Positions 42,501 to 54,066 of a stretch of DNA of 64,000 nt are shown here, piece after piece. The stretch spans positions 3,658,001 to 3,722,000 of the forward strand of contig RQOL01000876.1 of the NCBI GenBank assembly GCA_013076295.1. The letters are read 5' to 3'. The number at the start of each line of letters is the position of its first letter. The first letter of the stretch is position 1. A model generated the notes under the pieces. It ran no database searches and was not told the DNA's origin. It saw nothing but the letters and a program-made list of their open reading frames with translations. Source of the DNA: Sanderia malayensis (taxonomy: Eukaryota; Cnidaria; Scyphozoa; Semaeostomeae; Pelagiidae). The position numbers were made by a program, and so were the translations under genes.

Positions 42501-43862
42501 TTTCTGCAGCTTGCTTCTACTTTTAATTGTACTGCTACTGCTGCCTCACAACTGATGTTTTTGCTTCAACAATCGTACATTTTTACTTTCCTGCGTCCCA
42601 TTAATGTTAGACACAGGGATTGCATATTGATATACGTTTCCACAGGGATTGCCTATTCATATATATTGACACAGGGGTTACTTATATTGATATACATTGA
42701 CACAGGGATTCCTGAGAGATTTGATGATGACCACAGCTAATCAGAGTGAAGTCACCCCTCAGAAAATAGCTGATTATCGGCAACAAATTGTAAGTACCAG
42801 CACCTATTACATCTGTGAATTGAAGTAGGCCGAATATAAGTCGAGCATGTTTTTATCCATATTTTGTTTGCAGTTGTCCCTTTTTGACGCCAACAAAGAT
42901 GGCAAGATAGAACTCAGCGAAATGGCACAGTAAGTAATATGCATTAACTTTATTCTTCTGGTGTTCTTGGTATTAATAAACCACGCTACTTCATGTATGA
43001 TCTCTGGTTTTTTCTCCAGGATATTGCCACTTGAAGACAATTTTTTTTCATCCATCGTACGTATTTTTAACAAATGCTTTTACAGCGAGATAATACCATC
43101 AAGCTTACCCGGTTTGATAATCTATAATAATCATAATATTTTTTCCATCCTTTTAGGGACGGTGCGAGCTTTCGAAAGAAGAATTCGACAAGATGTTTGC
43201 ACATTACGACAAGGTTGCGAGTCTATAATATCGATTAATATTCATACATTCGTTCAGTTTCTCTATTTTTTTATGTTATGTTCTTTACAAGCTCTCCAAT
43301 CCCGCAATCTAAGGCTCTGTGAAAATATCATTTTTAGGACAATAATGGAATGATTGAAGATGCAGAGTTGATTGCTTTCTTGAGAGATCTTCTTGCAGCC
43401 CAGGGCAAGGTAAACTGACAAACTAAACCTTTTCTTGTAGCCAGGAATCTCGAAAGGGTGTAGAGCCCCAAGAACGAAATAACGAATGTTCGAGTTATCG
43501 AGGGCTACAAAGCACCAGAAAAGCTTTTAAGGGGAATACGAAATGATTCGAGATATCCAAGGTTCGAGTTACCGGGGGTTTGAGTTATCGGGATTCTACT
43601 GTAGTCTTATCTTCTCAGGGTGGGGGCACCGTTTTCTGGAAACTTCTCTAACTTCGTTGCCATAGTTCTTTGTTATAAATTCGTTGTTCGTTGCCATAAA
43701 TTAGCATCTTCAATTAGCTCTGACTGGTTTTATTATGTTTTTCTTCAGACTCCAACTACTACTGAACTTGAGGCCTACAGAGCGACAGTCTTGGCTGTGT
43801 CAGATACAGACAAAGATGGCCGACTGAATACTGCGGAGTTGAGATCAATGTTTGCCCATTAA
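39512..43862 (+). CDS. Calbindin/calretinin/secretagogin-like hexa-EF-hand protein
   Basis: Eleven exons: 39512-39605, 41729-41799, 41903-41992, 42093-42176, 42349-42405, 42706-42789, 42874-42929, 43020-43056, 43157-43213, 43338-43409, 43749-43862; 816 bp, 271 residues, the size of calretinin. These cytosolic proteins buffer and sense Ca2+, often in neurons or secretory cells. Six EF loops are visible in order: DKDGNGTIDASE, DVNADGKISMNE, DVDRSGYLETAE, DANKDGKIELSE, DKDNNGMIEDAE and DTDKDGRLNTAE. All have acidic residues at positions 1, 3 and 12, so all six may bind Ca2+. Exon 2 uses a GC donor (GAG|GCAAGT). Which of the three vertebrate relatives it is closest to cannot be told by eye. Confidence 0.95.
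39606..41728 (+). other. Long first intron of the calbindin-like gene
   Basis: 2.1 kb, AT-rich, no exon-like frame. It holds an 18-bp perfect inverted repeat (40235-40252 with 40285-40302, 32-nt loop) and may harbour enhancers or an unrecognised repeat. Minus-strand frames at 39,421-40,207 look like chance. Confidence 0.5.
40235..40302. repeat. Perfect 18-bp inverted repeat, 32-nt loop
   Basis: Arms 40235-40252 and 40285-40302 are exact reverse complements. A TACCTGC / GCAGGTA pair overlaps the right arm and extends the symmetry. It could be the end of a small transposon or a structured intron RNA. Confidence 0.65.
42610..42708 (+). repeat. Tandem repeat of about 31 bp containing copies of the 3' splice site
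   Basis: CACAGGGATT-like units recur at about 42,614, 42,643, 42,671 and 42,701, separated by AT-rich ATTGATATACNT. The last copy is the real acceptor of calbindin-like exon 6 (TTGACACAG before 42706); the earlier copies carry the same CACAG. Confidence 0.7.
43440..43605. mobile_element. Fragment of a pogo/Tigger-like DNA transposon
   Basis: The stretch has repeated GAGTTATCG and TTCGAGTTA motifs and ends GTTATCGGGATTCTACTG, which on the minus strand reads CAGTAGAATCCCGATAAC, similar to the known ends of Tigger/pogo elements. It lies in intron 10 of the calbindin-like gene. Only one end is clear. Confidence 0.5.
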
Positions 43863-44339
43863 TTATAATTATATCTCTGCTACCTCGTTGATGAACGTCG
43901 TCTGCTTGTGGGGCAATTTTCTCTCTGGTATGTAGCATGTATTTAAGCGAGCTGCATTGAGCAAAGTGTTGGACTTTTGATGGCAAAATGCTACTCAATC
44001 TATTATATAAATTTAATAACTGCATAATCCAATAATAATATAATAATAATCAATTTATTTAAAGTTGGCTGGTAAATACATAGCGTGATTAACAAGTTAA
44101 TTTTGCTAATTAAAGCCAACTATTTAAAATACTGAAAAAAATCTATAATGTTTATTAAGATTCTACTTAAAATAGTCCATATATTTTTTTTAAATAAATC
44201 TGAAATGTTTATTAAAAATCTACTTAAAATAGCCATATAAGTTCCTAAATAAATGATTAAAACAAGCAATAATAATTCATATAAAAAAGTAGTGTATGGT
44301 ACAATAAAAGATTTTAAAATTTAAAATGAAAATAATGTT
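43863..44339. other. Calbindin-like 3' UTR and LINE 3' tail
   Basis: AT-rich. The first part is the 3' UTR of the calbindin-like gene. An AATAAT simple repeat (about 44,028-44,050) and the stretch after it belong to the LINE's untranslated 3' end. Confidence 0.5.
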
Positions 44340-45205
44340 AAAAAATTTTACGATTATAAATATCCAAGGTTTGGAACGAACGGTCTGCAGAGTCTACATG
44401 TGCATTCATTACCGCGCCATTGTTTTATCTTTGACCTAAATTGCAAGAAGGATTCAACATTTCTTATTTCTTCAGGGATGCGATACCAAAGTTGAGGCCC
44501 TCTATATCTTACAGTTTCAGAACCAAAATGTACAGTTTTAATCCTTGGTAAGAAAAATTCATTGCCATTTCTCAGGTTAAACATAACTTCTCGCTGCCTG
44601 AAAATCTCACTCATAAAAGGAGGGCTTAAATTGTTCTGAGTTTTGAACATTTCTAACATAAGTGTTTGTAGATTCTTAGTGTGGATGGTCACTGCTTTGT
44701 CTCTTTCCAATAAGGTCTCAAAATTAGATTCATAGTCCTTATATGCAATCCTTAAAGCTCTTTCGTGAATTTTATCAATTTTATTGTTTAAATTTCTGCT
44801 ATGAAACATCCAAGCTAACGGGCAGTATTGAAATTGACTTATGACGAACGATCTCATTAAAAGTCGTAATTTGCCTGAGCCCATATAGGGAGACAGACGA
44901 GAAAGTGCAAAAAGTTTATTGCCGGCCTTTTTACATAACTTTGTGATGTGCGTTTCAAAAGTAAGTTTATTATCGATTGTGACACCTAGCAGTTTTTCCT
45001 GATCTGTATTCTCGATACTACTGTTACCTATATTTACCGTAACTGATTGGTTGGCACTTTTCCCTAGCACTAATAAGTGACACTTATCTGTATTTAACTT
45101 CATAAAATTATCTGCAAACCATTGAACAATAAAATTATAATCATTTTCCAGCTTCCCAATAACATTGTTGAGGTTCTTATCGCATGCATAAATAGTAAGC
45201 TTAGA
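44340..45205 (-). mobile_element. 5'-truncated non-LTR retrotransposon (LINE), reverse-transcriptase 3' part
   Basis: A minus-strand frame (stop at 44354, open to about 45203) encodes the C-terminal half of a LINE reverse transcriptase. It includes FADNFMKLNTDKCHLLVLG (thumb entry), LLGVTIDNKLTFETHITKLC, SRLSPYMGSGKLRLLMRSFV, FQYCPLAWMFHSR, then IHERALRIAYKDY and the RYRGPQLWYRIPEEIR end. The catalytic FADD box is missing: the element is truncated just 3' of it, as is usual for LINEs. The frame itself is intact over about 285 codons, so the copy is not old. On its 3' side (lower coordinates) there is an AAT-rich tail at about 44,030-44,050. Confidence 0.9.
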
Positions 45206-46108
45206 GTATTATTTAATAACATAAAATAATAAAATAACATGGATTCCTAAAACACACTTAAAAACCGATCAGACAATTGCTATATTAATTCATTTGACTG
45301 TATTTGCCAACAATTTAAATAAATTATACTCAGTACATCTATAATTAAAAAGCCATTATTCAATGTTTTTTGTCAATAATAAGTTAGTTATAAACAAAAA
45401 TCATGTTACCTTCGCAACAATATATGACATGCTTATAACAGACCTTAACAATTATGATATCATATCTTCGTAGCTATCTCCCAAAGAGCACTTATCTATT
45501 TACATTAACTTTAAGACCAACAACTTTTAACTCAATCATTGCTTAGTATGTGAGTGTTAATGCATTTTAAAGCATCTCGTTAATACTTAGTATGTGAGTG
45601 TTAATGCATTTATTCATGATTCAGCATCGTTCATTTATTCAACGTCGCATGACCTCCTGGATTGGAGTTCCTTGATGAAAGCAAAGCAATGGATGATGAT
45701 CTGCAATCACTAGCGTATGCCTGAGACGCTATTGATTGCGCCGTTTTCTCGTTGATTTTGCTGGTCAATATATTAATTGGCTGGCTTCATGTGGCCACAT
45801 TAGGTATCATTTTTCAAGCAAAGATAGTAGACACAATGTTTATATTGTAGAAAGGGAGGCAACTTAGGACACGTGATATCATCAATTAAATATATGTGAA
45901 ACAATTATGATGTGTCATTATGTCTCATTCTGTTTTTAGGAATTTACGATTGCTACTGGAAACCAGTGCACTATTAACATTAATGATGCAACAAAGCCGG
46001 CCACAAGCCTTCAATAAAAAAAAAATAATAATTGAGAAGGTTTACACAGCCTATCAGCTGATAGTAGCACCTTGCATGTAACTCATTTTTGTGATTGTCC
46101 AACAAAGG
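45206..46108. other. Intergenic, LINE to PAN/EGF/CUB gene
   Basis: No supported gene. A 26-bp direct repeat occurs at 45542-45567 and 45586-45611. A short exon-like piece at 45,939-46,010 (after a TTTTTAG acceptor, ending at TAA and AATAAAAA) could be the last exon of a small transcript or a processed remnant, without any recognised content. Confidence 0.4.
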
Positions 46109-48436
46109 ATGAAGCTCTGCTGCTCGAGGTTGTGGGGAATTCTTGCAGTTCTGAATGCCTTGCGTTTTAATGCCAGTGCTTCGCAGATCGGTATTTACCG
46201 ATCAGAATGCAGAAAAGATGCTCTTTTCAAGTCTTCAGGCAACGACAAGACTCTCGTGGTTGACAGTGGTAGCAGCATTTCCACGCAATCCACCACAAGT
46301 CTGTCAGCATGCGCCAAACTTTGCACTGGTACTGATTCTTGCGCATCGATTAATTACAAGAAGTTGCCGAGCTCCAAGCAAGATGCAAATTGCCAACTTC
46401 TTGCCGTAAACCTGACGGATTCGAGTGCAACCTTGCAGTCGGCACCAGGGTGGAGGCATTACGAGCCAGTTTCGCAACAGGTATGTGTCATAAAATTGCT
46501 GCTTAAAACATGAGAGATGCCAAAGAGTAGTGTGAGAATATTGTGTGTGTTAATTTTTGTCATTCAAGGCTGGTCCAGTGTGTCGGCGGTCACCCTGTTC
46601 CCCTGGCTTCAAGTGCATCGAAGTTTGCAACAATAGCAGCGGTTATATCTGCATCGGTAAGTGTAGCTCTCGCCAATGCTATATATACATCGATACACAT
46701 TACATGGATAGAAGCAAGTGTTATAAAGTTTATTGGTTGAATCTATTTGTTATTACTCATCTTGCAGATATCGATGAATGCTTGAGCAGTCCCTGTCAAA
46801 ACAATGCTACGTGCGTCAACAAAGTGAATAAATACACGTGTACTTGTCCAAGAGCCTACACAGGAGTCAATTGTGAAACAGGTAAGAAAACACTCATATG
46901 ATGATGATTAATTCTTGCTAAGTGAGGCCACGCATTGGTGTGTGCTTAAAGGGCCCGGATGCCAAGGAAAGGGGAGATGATATAATAGTTTTAAGTGGCA
47001 CTTTATACTTACTTGTCCCCCGTTATCGCCCGTGAGCCCCCGTGTGGGATGGGCATCGCGTTATAGTCTAATTTGAAAGCTTAGTGATTTGAGACATGAA
47101 TCTTCTTTGTAGAGAAAAATGAATGTGCCAGCAATCCGTGTCAAAACGGTGCCAATTGCGAGGACAGGTTCGATGAATTCAAATGTAAATGTAAAGCTGG
47201 ATACACTGGAACATACTGTCAAACAGGTGAGAGCATATGTAAAATAACACTGTTGGCTTTAACAGGAACAAGCACACGACGATTGCGCTGATTCTCTTGT
47301 CTTATTCGATAATTTTCTTTTTAGATATTAACGAATGTGCTAGCAGCCCATGTGCAAGTGGTCGTATTTGTAATAACAACGTCAATCACTATACATGTAC
47401 ATGTCCAGTTGGTTTTACAGGAACGAACTGCGAGATCAGTAAGAGTTTTGCTCGTTCTCTTACTTCATGCTGTTACTTCCATGCATCTAATCTTGACTAA
47501 CTTCATGTTTTCTTTCCCAGACATAAACGAATGTGCCAGCGACCCATGTGCAAACGGAGGAACATGCACCGATCATGTTGCTCGATACTCCTGTTCATGC
47601 ACTGCAACGCACACCCATACAAGGTGTTTATACAGTAAGTTGGTGCATACTATTCTGGAAAAGCCGGCACAATAGAGCTGCTTGCTCTGGCTTAACTGAT
47701 CTATGCCAACTGGACCCACATTGATAACAGCTATCATATTAGCTGAAGTCGCTATCCAGTATAAATTTTCCTACTTTACTATACTTGCTTTGGCATTATA
47801 TTAGTAGACGCAGAGGTTGACAACACAGCCACGCATTATACATCTTTAAAATCTTTTACTCGCATTTTCACTAAACTTCATTGAATAACCCTCATTTATC
47901 TATTATTTTCTCGGTCAAATATCTTACGTATGCAGTTGTAAACTCTTAGCATTTCCCTTGCACGCATATTATCTTATTGGTTGCTGCTTTGTTCCATGTT
48001 AGAAAAATATGGTACATCAACTAATCAAGAGACAAATGGAACAATTATATCTCCTAATTATCCATCGAACTACCCCCGCTACTACTACTGTGAGTGGTAC
48101 GTTACAGTCGCGACTGGTAAAAGAATTAAAGTAACTTTCAACAGCTTCTACACGGCATCATATGATTACGTTGCCTTAAGGTATCACTTCATGACAAGAA
48201 CTTCTTTCGATGCTTTTCCTCCCTCCTTTAACATGTCCACTTTTGCTAAAATTTTCTTCTTGGACCCTAGGAACTCGCGGAGCAGTTCTACTTATCTTTT
48301 TCAAAAGTATGGGACCTTAACAACGGCACAACTTGGACCGTATCACACAACAGGAAAGACCCTGTACGTAAGCTTTGTTACTTCAAGCTACTATCCTCGC
48401 CAAGGATTTTCCCTCTCTTGGGAAGAAGTCGTTTGA
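46109..48436 (+). CDS. Secreted protein with PAN-like, EGF and CUB domains
   Basis: Eight exons: 46109-46480, 46569-46656, 46768-46881, 47113-47226, 47325-47438, 47521-47634, 48003-48180, 48271-48436; 1,260 bp, 419 residues. A signal peptide covers about residues 1-27. A PAN/apple-like module follows ([19 protein letters not shown]). A short Cys-rich piece precedes four EGF domains, each on a 114-bp symmetric phase-1 exon ([31 protein letters not shown], [32 protein letters not shown]); three have the D/N-I-D/N-E-C calcium-binding start. A single CUB domain ends the chain ([20 protein letters not shown]). This mosaic suits an extracellular adhesion or matrix role; no orthologue is recognised. 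Confidence 0.88.
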
Positions 48437-49020
48437 ATCTAAAGAGAGAAGCTTGAGATGAATAGGCCCCCCTCCTGATAATCATTTGCAAAGATTTTGA
48501 GCCCAAGTATCAAGACATTAAAGTTATGCTATAAATTTATGCGTTACTTTATGTAGTCATCACAGAATTGTTCGTGACTTCGTTGCTAATTTTTTCAGTT
48601 TTATTTTTTTGTTTATTATTTCATTAATTATTGTTAAATTTTAATGTTTATTAAGCACATAATACCGTTTTAAGATAAAATTATGAAGCATTGTTGTGCA
48701 GTCTATTACCACTCTGTAAGTAGATAAGGAAGAGACTTGAGTTGTGAATTATTTTTACGACCTGCAATCTAAAATTATGAGAAAATTTGGAGAAAATGCT
48801 TTCTCTGCCTCGTTCTGGGTTGATAAGAAAATGCTTTCTCTGCCTCGCTCTGGGTTTTTAATTCATTCAATTCAATTTGTTCCGTGTTCTTCTTCGACAA
48901 TCCACTCCACCTGGAGGAAAGTCTACGATTTCATCAATCAAAACATTAAATACACTTGAATTTTTCCAATTAGAATATCGACAACAGGTCGGGAAGAAAT
49001 TATCTAGATATTTTCCAGTT
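48437..49020. other. Intergenic, CUB gene to POGLUT
   Basis: 3' UTR of the preceding gene and upstream region of POGLUT. A 28-bp near-direct repeat (AAAATGCTTTCTCTGCCTCG) occurs at about 48,795 and 48,828. No gene seen. Confidence 0.5.
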
Positions 49021-51957
49021 ATGATTGTCACTGCAAAATTATTGATTGCTCTTATAATTGGACTGTATGGATCTGTGCATGCCAACTTGGACGTTAAAAA
49101 GACGCTAGTCTATGGACCAGCATTTGAAGCTGATGTGGTTTTGCCAGTTCGTTATTTTTTTATTCAAGCAATGACCAAGCACGGAAATAAGTAAGCTATT
49201 CATTTTTATATAGGTTTTATCAAATGTTAGCTCTAGTATGCACTGTTTTGTTTTGCTTTGGCTGCTCGATGGCTACTGAAAACTGCGACCAAAATTGACG
49301 AATGTAAAATGTTTCACATTTTTATAGGATTAAAAAGTCAGTTGGGAAAAATCCTTTTGATATCGTTTACACAACAGACACTGGCAGAGCAAGAATATGG
49401 AGAGACATTCAAGACAGAAATGACGGATCATATTTGGTGCGATTCCGCCTTTATCAGTCATATCAGAGTTTAGAAATTTCAATTAAGCACCAAGGAAAAC
49501 ATGTCGCTAAATCTCCTTATACAATCAAGGGTAAGTATTTGCTTTAAGTTCGCTTAGAATTAATATTTAAAAGTGGATATGTGGTCATTACTAATCAAGT
49601 TATTCTTTATAAGGACCAATTTACAGTGAAGCCTGCAATTGTCCGGAGCATGATGAAAAAAAATGGACATCTGTTATGAAGTGCCCTTTAAATTATACAC
49701 AAATTGAAAAGGACTTTGAGAGATTTCCAGTTATAAGCTTGAAGAAACTACGCACTGATGGACAAGCAAGGCTGAATAAAAGTGAAGCAATGTGCCATTA
49801 CAGTGTTGTCAATAACAAAGTTAGTATCCTCAAAGAGACCCAAAATACTGAAAATATCTTTAGAATTGAAAACACTGTGACAATTTTTGGTTGTGTTTGC
49901 CTACATTTAGGTGGATGAGGATGTTCGTAGAACAACAGTTACTACAATGTGATATATATTCTTATCAGATTTATAGAAGATGTCCTGGCTCAATTACTGG
50001 TTTCAAGATGTTTGTTGATCAATTTCTTCTGTCAGTGTTACGAAAGGTAATTCAGATGTTGTTCTGTGTAATAATTGTAGCTCTTTGACACGTGAATGGA
50101 AAATAACTTTTAACACATGATTTGAAGTATTCACACCTGACCTGAAGTTTGAATTTTCACACAGGTGAAGCTTCCTGATGTAGAATTCTTTGCCAACCTT
50201 GGTGATTGGCCATTGGAGCATAATCTTAAAGACCCTTTGCCAATTATCTCTTGGTGTGGCTCACCAGATACTGCTGATATTATCTGGCCAACCTATGACT
50301 TAACACAGTCCACGTTGGAAGCATTAGGAAGGTTTGAAAGTCTATCTTTCACCTTGTACAATATTTATTCCGTGTTTTAGCTCAAATGCTTCTTACGTCG
50401 ACTCAACATCAATGAGAGTAAAAGAGATTGATTTTGATTAATATTTTTGTTATTTTTCAGGGTTAGTTTAGATATGATGTCAGTTCAAGGGAATACTGGT
50501 CCAAGATGGAAAGAGAAGATCCCCAAAGCGTTGTGGAGGGGTCGAGATAGCAGACAAGAACGTCTTGATCTTGTGATCATGGGACGCAAAAAACCAGATC
50601 TCTATGATGTAGCTCTCTCAAATTTCTTCTTCTTCACGTACGACGAGAAGAAATATGGACCAAAAAATTCAATGTCCTTTTTCTCCTTTTTTGATGTAAG
50701 AATGTAATTTCCATGTTTCATTTTCAAGTGATAACAATTAATCTACTGATTGCGTTTTTTGTGATTGTAATTGTGGCATTTTCATTTGCAGTACAAATAC
50801 CAACTGAACATCGACGGAACAGTGGCAGCCTATAGAATGCCTTATCTGCTAGCAGGCGATGCTCTGGTTTTCAAGCAAGATTCTGGTTATTATGAGCACT
50901 TCTATACGGACTTGAAACCATGGGTACATTACATTCCATTTAAACGCAATCTCAGTGACTTGGAGGAGAGGCTTCTATGGGCTAAAACCCACGATAACGA
51001 GGTTAGCCTTCTTTGGCACGCTCATTACATTGTTTATTTATGATTGATCTGGCTATTGCCAGTAGAATATCGTCTTTATAAATGCCTTTTCAATTTTCCC
51101 AGGCGAAGCAGATAGCTCTAGCTGGCCAAGCGTTTGCAAGAGAGAATCTAATGCCCGATAAACTCTACTGCTACACCTACTACATGTTTAAGGTATTTTG
51201 ACTGTGGAATATAAGACTGCGGGACACGAGATTTGCCCTTTTCTCCTTATAAATATCTTTATTGCAATTTATATACTATGAACGTTTGTGAAGTATTGCA
51301 CCTGTCATATAGGAATATGCGAAGCGTCAGAAATCAAAACCCAAATATCACAAGGGAATGGACCTGGTGCAGCAACCAGCAGATGAAATTGACCATTGCG
51401 ATTGCCAAAGAAGGCCACTGAAGGTATTAGTCGATTCTTTGCGATTGGTAATCCATACCTTTCCAGTCATCGAGAGGCAATCAGTATATTTGGACCAGAA
51501 TCACTTGTATTTCGATGAAATATTCCAGATTTGTGAGCGTAAAGTCCAAAATTAGACATCGTGTCTGCATTTGCCACAACTTAGTTGCTATTTCTAATAT
51601 TTCACTGACATATAAAGTCAGCCATCTTTCGATCTAGTGGCCTCCTGAGCTTGAAAATGGTCTCAATCTAGTCAGAAACCTTAAATGGGCCAGAATCATT
51701 GGTATTTCTGTCAATTTATTTACTTTGATTTTCAAGTTGAACATTGAACAACACCGTTTATTTACGCTATGAGTTTAGTATAATGTGACGAGCATCTATT
51801 CTGGCACCCTTTAGCTTCATGCTTTATCTAAACTAGGCATATATGTCTATCATGTTGCATGTTAATTTGTGATATTTTGTAATAAATATTGTTAGGTATT
51901 AATTTAACAACATTTCTCTTTCAGGTATCCGATTCTAAGAAACGCGACGAACTTTAA
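49021..51957 (+). CDS. POGLUT2/3: Protein O-glucosyltransferase 2/3 (KDELC1/2)
   Basis: Ten exons: 49021-49190, 49328-49530, 49614-49819, 49969-50046, 50165-50331, 50461-50695, 50792-51001, 51103-51192, 51313-51423, 51925-51957; 1,503 bp, 500 residues (human 502-507). The enzyme adds O-glucose to EGF repeats of Notch and fibrillins in the ER. Signal peptide at residues 1-22; a filamin-type Ig domain at about 25-125 ([34 protein letters not shown]); then the CAP10 glycosyltransferase domain with [70 protein letters not shown] and [12 protein letters not shown]. The last exon of ten codons ends KKRDEL, an ER-retrieval signal. Its substrates, EGF repeats, are encoded by the gene next door, which may be chance. 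Confidence 0.97.
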
Positions 51958-52237
51958 CGAATTAGGGAAGTATTATCAATTTGTTATGAAGTCCATCTGA
52001 GGTTTGAGAATAATTTTTTTACTTGTAATGATAGTATTTTGCTATTTACTTTATATTTTGGATTATCTGGGTAGTTATTTATAGAAGAAATAATCTGATT
52101 CTCTATTGTTTAACTATTAATTTTGTCGTCATGCAAAAGAGATATCTGGGGAGAATTACTCGTGCAAGTTATCTAAAGCACATTGAGTTTGATGCTGAGT
52201 TTTAAGGTTATTGATCTTCTGTATCCTGTCGTGCAGC
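51958..52237. other. POGLUT 3' UTR and spacer to palindrome
   Basis: AT-rich, no gene. The POGLUT transcript probably ends in this stretch; if it reads on it enters the palindrome. Confidence 0.5.
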
Positions 52238-52559
52238 TTCATTTTGCCTACTTGTCAACAAAACAAAAGCAATCTTAGTTATTTGAATTCAAATTCGAGC
52301 TTATCTTGGGAATCGAACCATCTGCAGCAAAAGCTCAAATACAACAATGGTTGCACGGTTGGAGGTTGGACTGTTCTGCATAACATGCATCAAACATCGA
52401 CACATTGCAAGCCTCTGAATATTTGCACCTTACTCAAGAATGCATGCAAATTTTACGGTTAACCCCAAATTGCAGCACTTTTTCTTACAAATCTGATTTT
52501 CCATCAGAATGTTTTATTGTTCTCAAGGCTTGGGAGCATTGAATTTTCACGCTTCATCT

Positions 52560-53440
52560 GCAACATTCCACGTGAGTATTATGTTTATTGTCTTGTCATT
52601 CTTACGATCACTATAAATCGAGGCAAATTATTTGTCTGCTCTTTTAGTCATTCAGTTGGAGAACAGGAGATGAAGCAACACGGACGTTCTGGGAAAGAGA
52701 AAAAGGCGTTGTCTTCAAAGATTCGCTTCTCAGTCTTGCTTTTTGGTGACATCTTGGAGGACCTTTGAAACATGTCAAAGTGAGTACTTGTTCATAATAT
52801 CCTACTACACATCTCTTACTTTCTATTTTCTTATCTATCCAGCATTTAATGTAAGCAATTATCAAGAACTATACGTACACTCCAGTTAACGGAGCGAAGA
52901 AGTATCGGACATTTTGCCCTCGTGTTTCCTCCTGTTGAAAAGATTACAAATTTGCCTTGCTTTATGCTTATGTCGTAAATTTTAGCCTGAACATTTTAGC
53001 CTGAACATTTACTTTTCTATCATAGGTGAACACCTTTGGCTGTATATTTGGTAGCATATTGGTTTATCCTCACTCGAAGAAGAAGCACGAGGTTGCTTTG
53101 GAAGGAGAGGAAGACATCCCTGGCTTCAAAGCTTTATTATTTCCTTTGTGCTCAATGTCGATTTATTGGACATACTATAGCGACTGAAGGTAACTTGCTT
53201 ATCACCCTGTTATATCTCTGCTTATAATTCTTTCCTTTAACATTAGGCAAATGAATAGTCGCATTTCTGTGCAACATAGCTATTATTTTTACTTCAATTG
53301 CATCATATTTCGCTATACCTATTTTATCATATTAATAGAGATTATAGATATTTGTAGATTATAGATCATTTTTGTTCCACAGGGAAGAAGATAACGAAGA
53401 AATAAAGAAAAAGAAGAGACTTGAATTTGTATCGTAAAGA
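52560..53440 (+). other. Exon-like frames in the left palindrome arm (unrecognised gene copy)
   Basis: Within the left arm are segments bounded by splice-like signals. One, after CATAG at about 53,027, encodes NTFGCIFGSILVYPHSKKK, then an acidic stretch and FPLCSMSIYWTYYSD up to a TGA; another, after CCACAG at about 53,382, encodes EEDNEEIKKKKRLEFVS and a TAA. The same segments occur inverted in the right arm (about 55,060-54,200), with 3 differences in 165 bp in the first. They may be a small membrane-protein gene duplicated tail to tail. I do not recognise it, and substitutions do not clearly favour silent sites, so coding is unproven. Confidence 0.3.
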
Positions 53441-53542
53441 TAAGTATCATTTTGTTTCATTCTTACTTTATCTATTTTAAATATTCTAGATCTAATTTTG
53501 TTTTTTTCATGATAATTCTAATTCTGTAATGTTTCTTTTCTA

Positions 53543-54066
53543 GGGAAAGCGAAAAGAAGAGAAGAGAGGAGAGAGAGAGGGGATTGGAGAGAAGAGGGGA
53601 GTGGAGAGGAGAGGGTAGAGTGGAGTGGAGAGGAGAGAGGAGAGGAGAGGAGAGGAGAGAAGAGGGGAGGGTAGAGTGGAGAGGGAGAGGGGAGGAGAGG
53701 GGGAGTGGAGGAGAGTGAGGCGAGCAGAGGGAAGGAAATTAAGTAAAGGAGGGGAAGATAAAAACGGATCAACCATACACTCCCCCTCTTTCCTCTCTTA
53801 CCTCCTCTCTCTCCTCCTCTCTCTCCTCTCTGCTCTCTCTCCTCCTCTCTCCCCTCTCTCTCTCCCCTCTCCACTCTACTCTACCCTCCCCTCTTCTCTT
53901 CTCTCCTCTCTCCTCTCCTCTCCTCTCCTCTCCTCTCCTCTCCTCTCCTCTCCTCTCCTCTCCTCTCCTCTCCTCTCCTCTCTCCTCTCTACTCTACCCT
54001 CTCCTCTCCACTCCCCTCTTCTCTCCAATCCCCTCTCTCTCCTCTCTTCTCTCCTTTTCGCTTTCC
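53543..54066. repeat. Purine/pyrimidine mirror tract at the palindrome centre
   Basis: 53543-53755 is almost pure G/A (GGAGA-type units) and 53776-54066 almost pure C/T (CTCTC units), each over 200 bp. They are reverse complements of each other flanking a short non-repetitive core. The right tract is longer, with a uniform TCTCC run at about 53,905-53,985. Such sequence can form hairpins, cruciform or triplex DNA and is prone to length change. Long frames in it are artefacts. Confidence 0.9.

Noticed and set aside
44354..45103. 249-codon minus-strand frame as a host gene
   Set aside because: It is the C-terminal half of a LINE reverse transcriptase, truncated at its 5' side; annotated as a mobile element instead.
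53036..53227. 63-codon frame MAVYLVAYWFILTRRRST, nearly identical in both palindrome arms
   Set aside because: The identity is explained by the recent inverted duplication. Another frame on the same strand has the more splice-like limits, so this one is not annotated as a gene.
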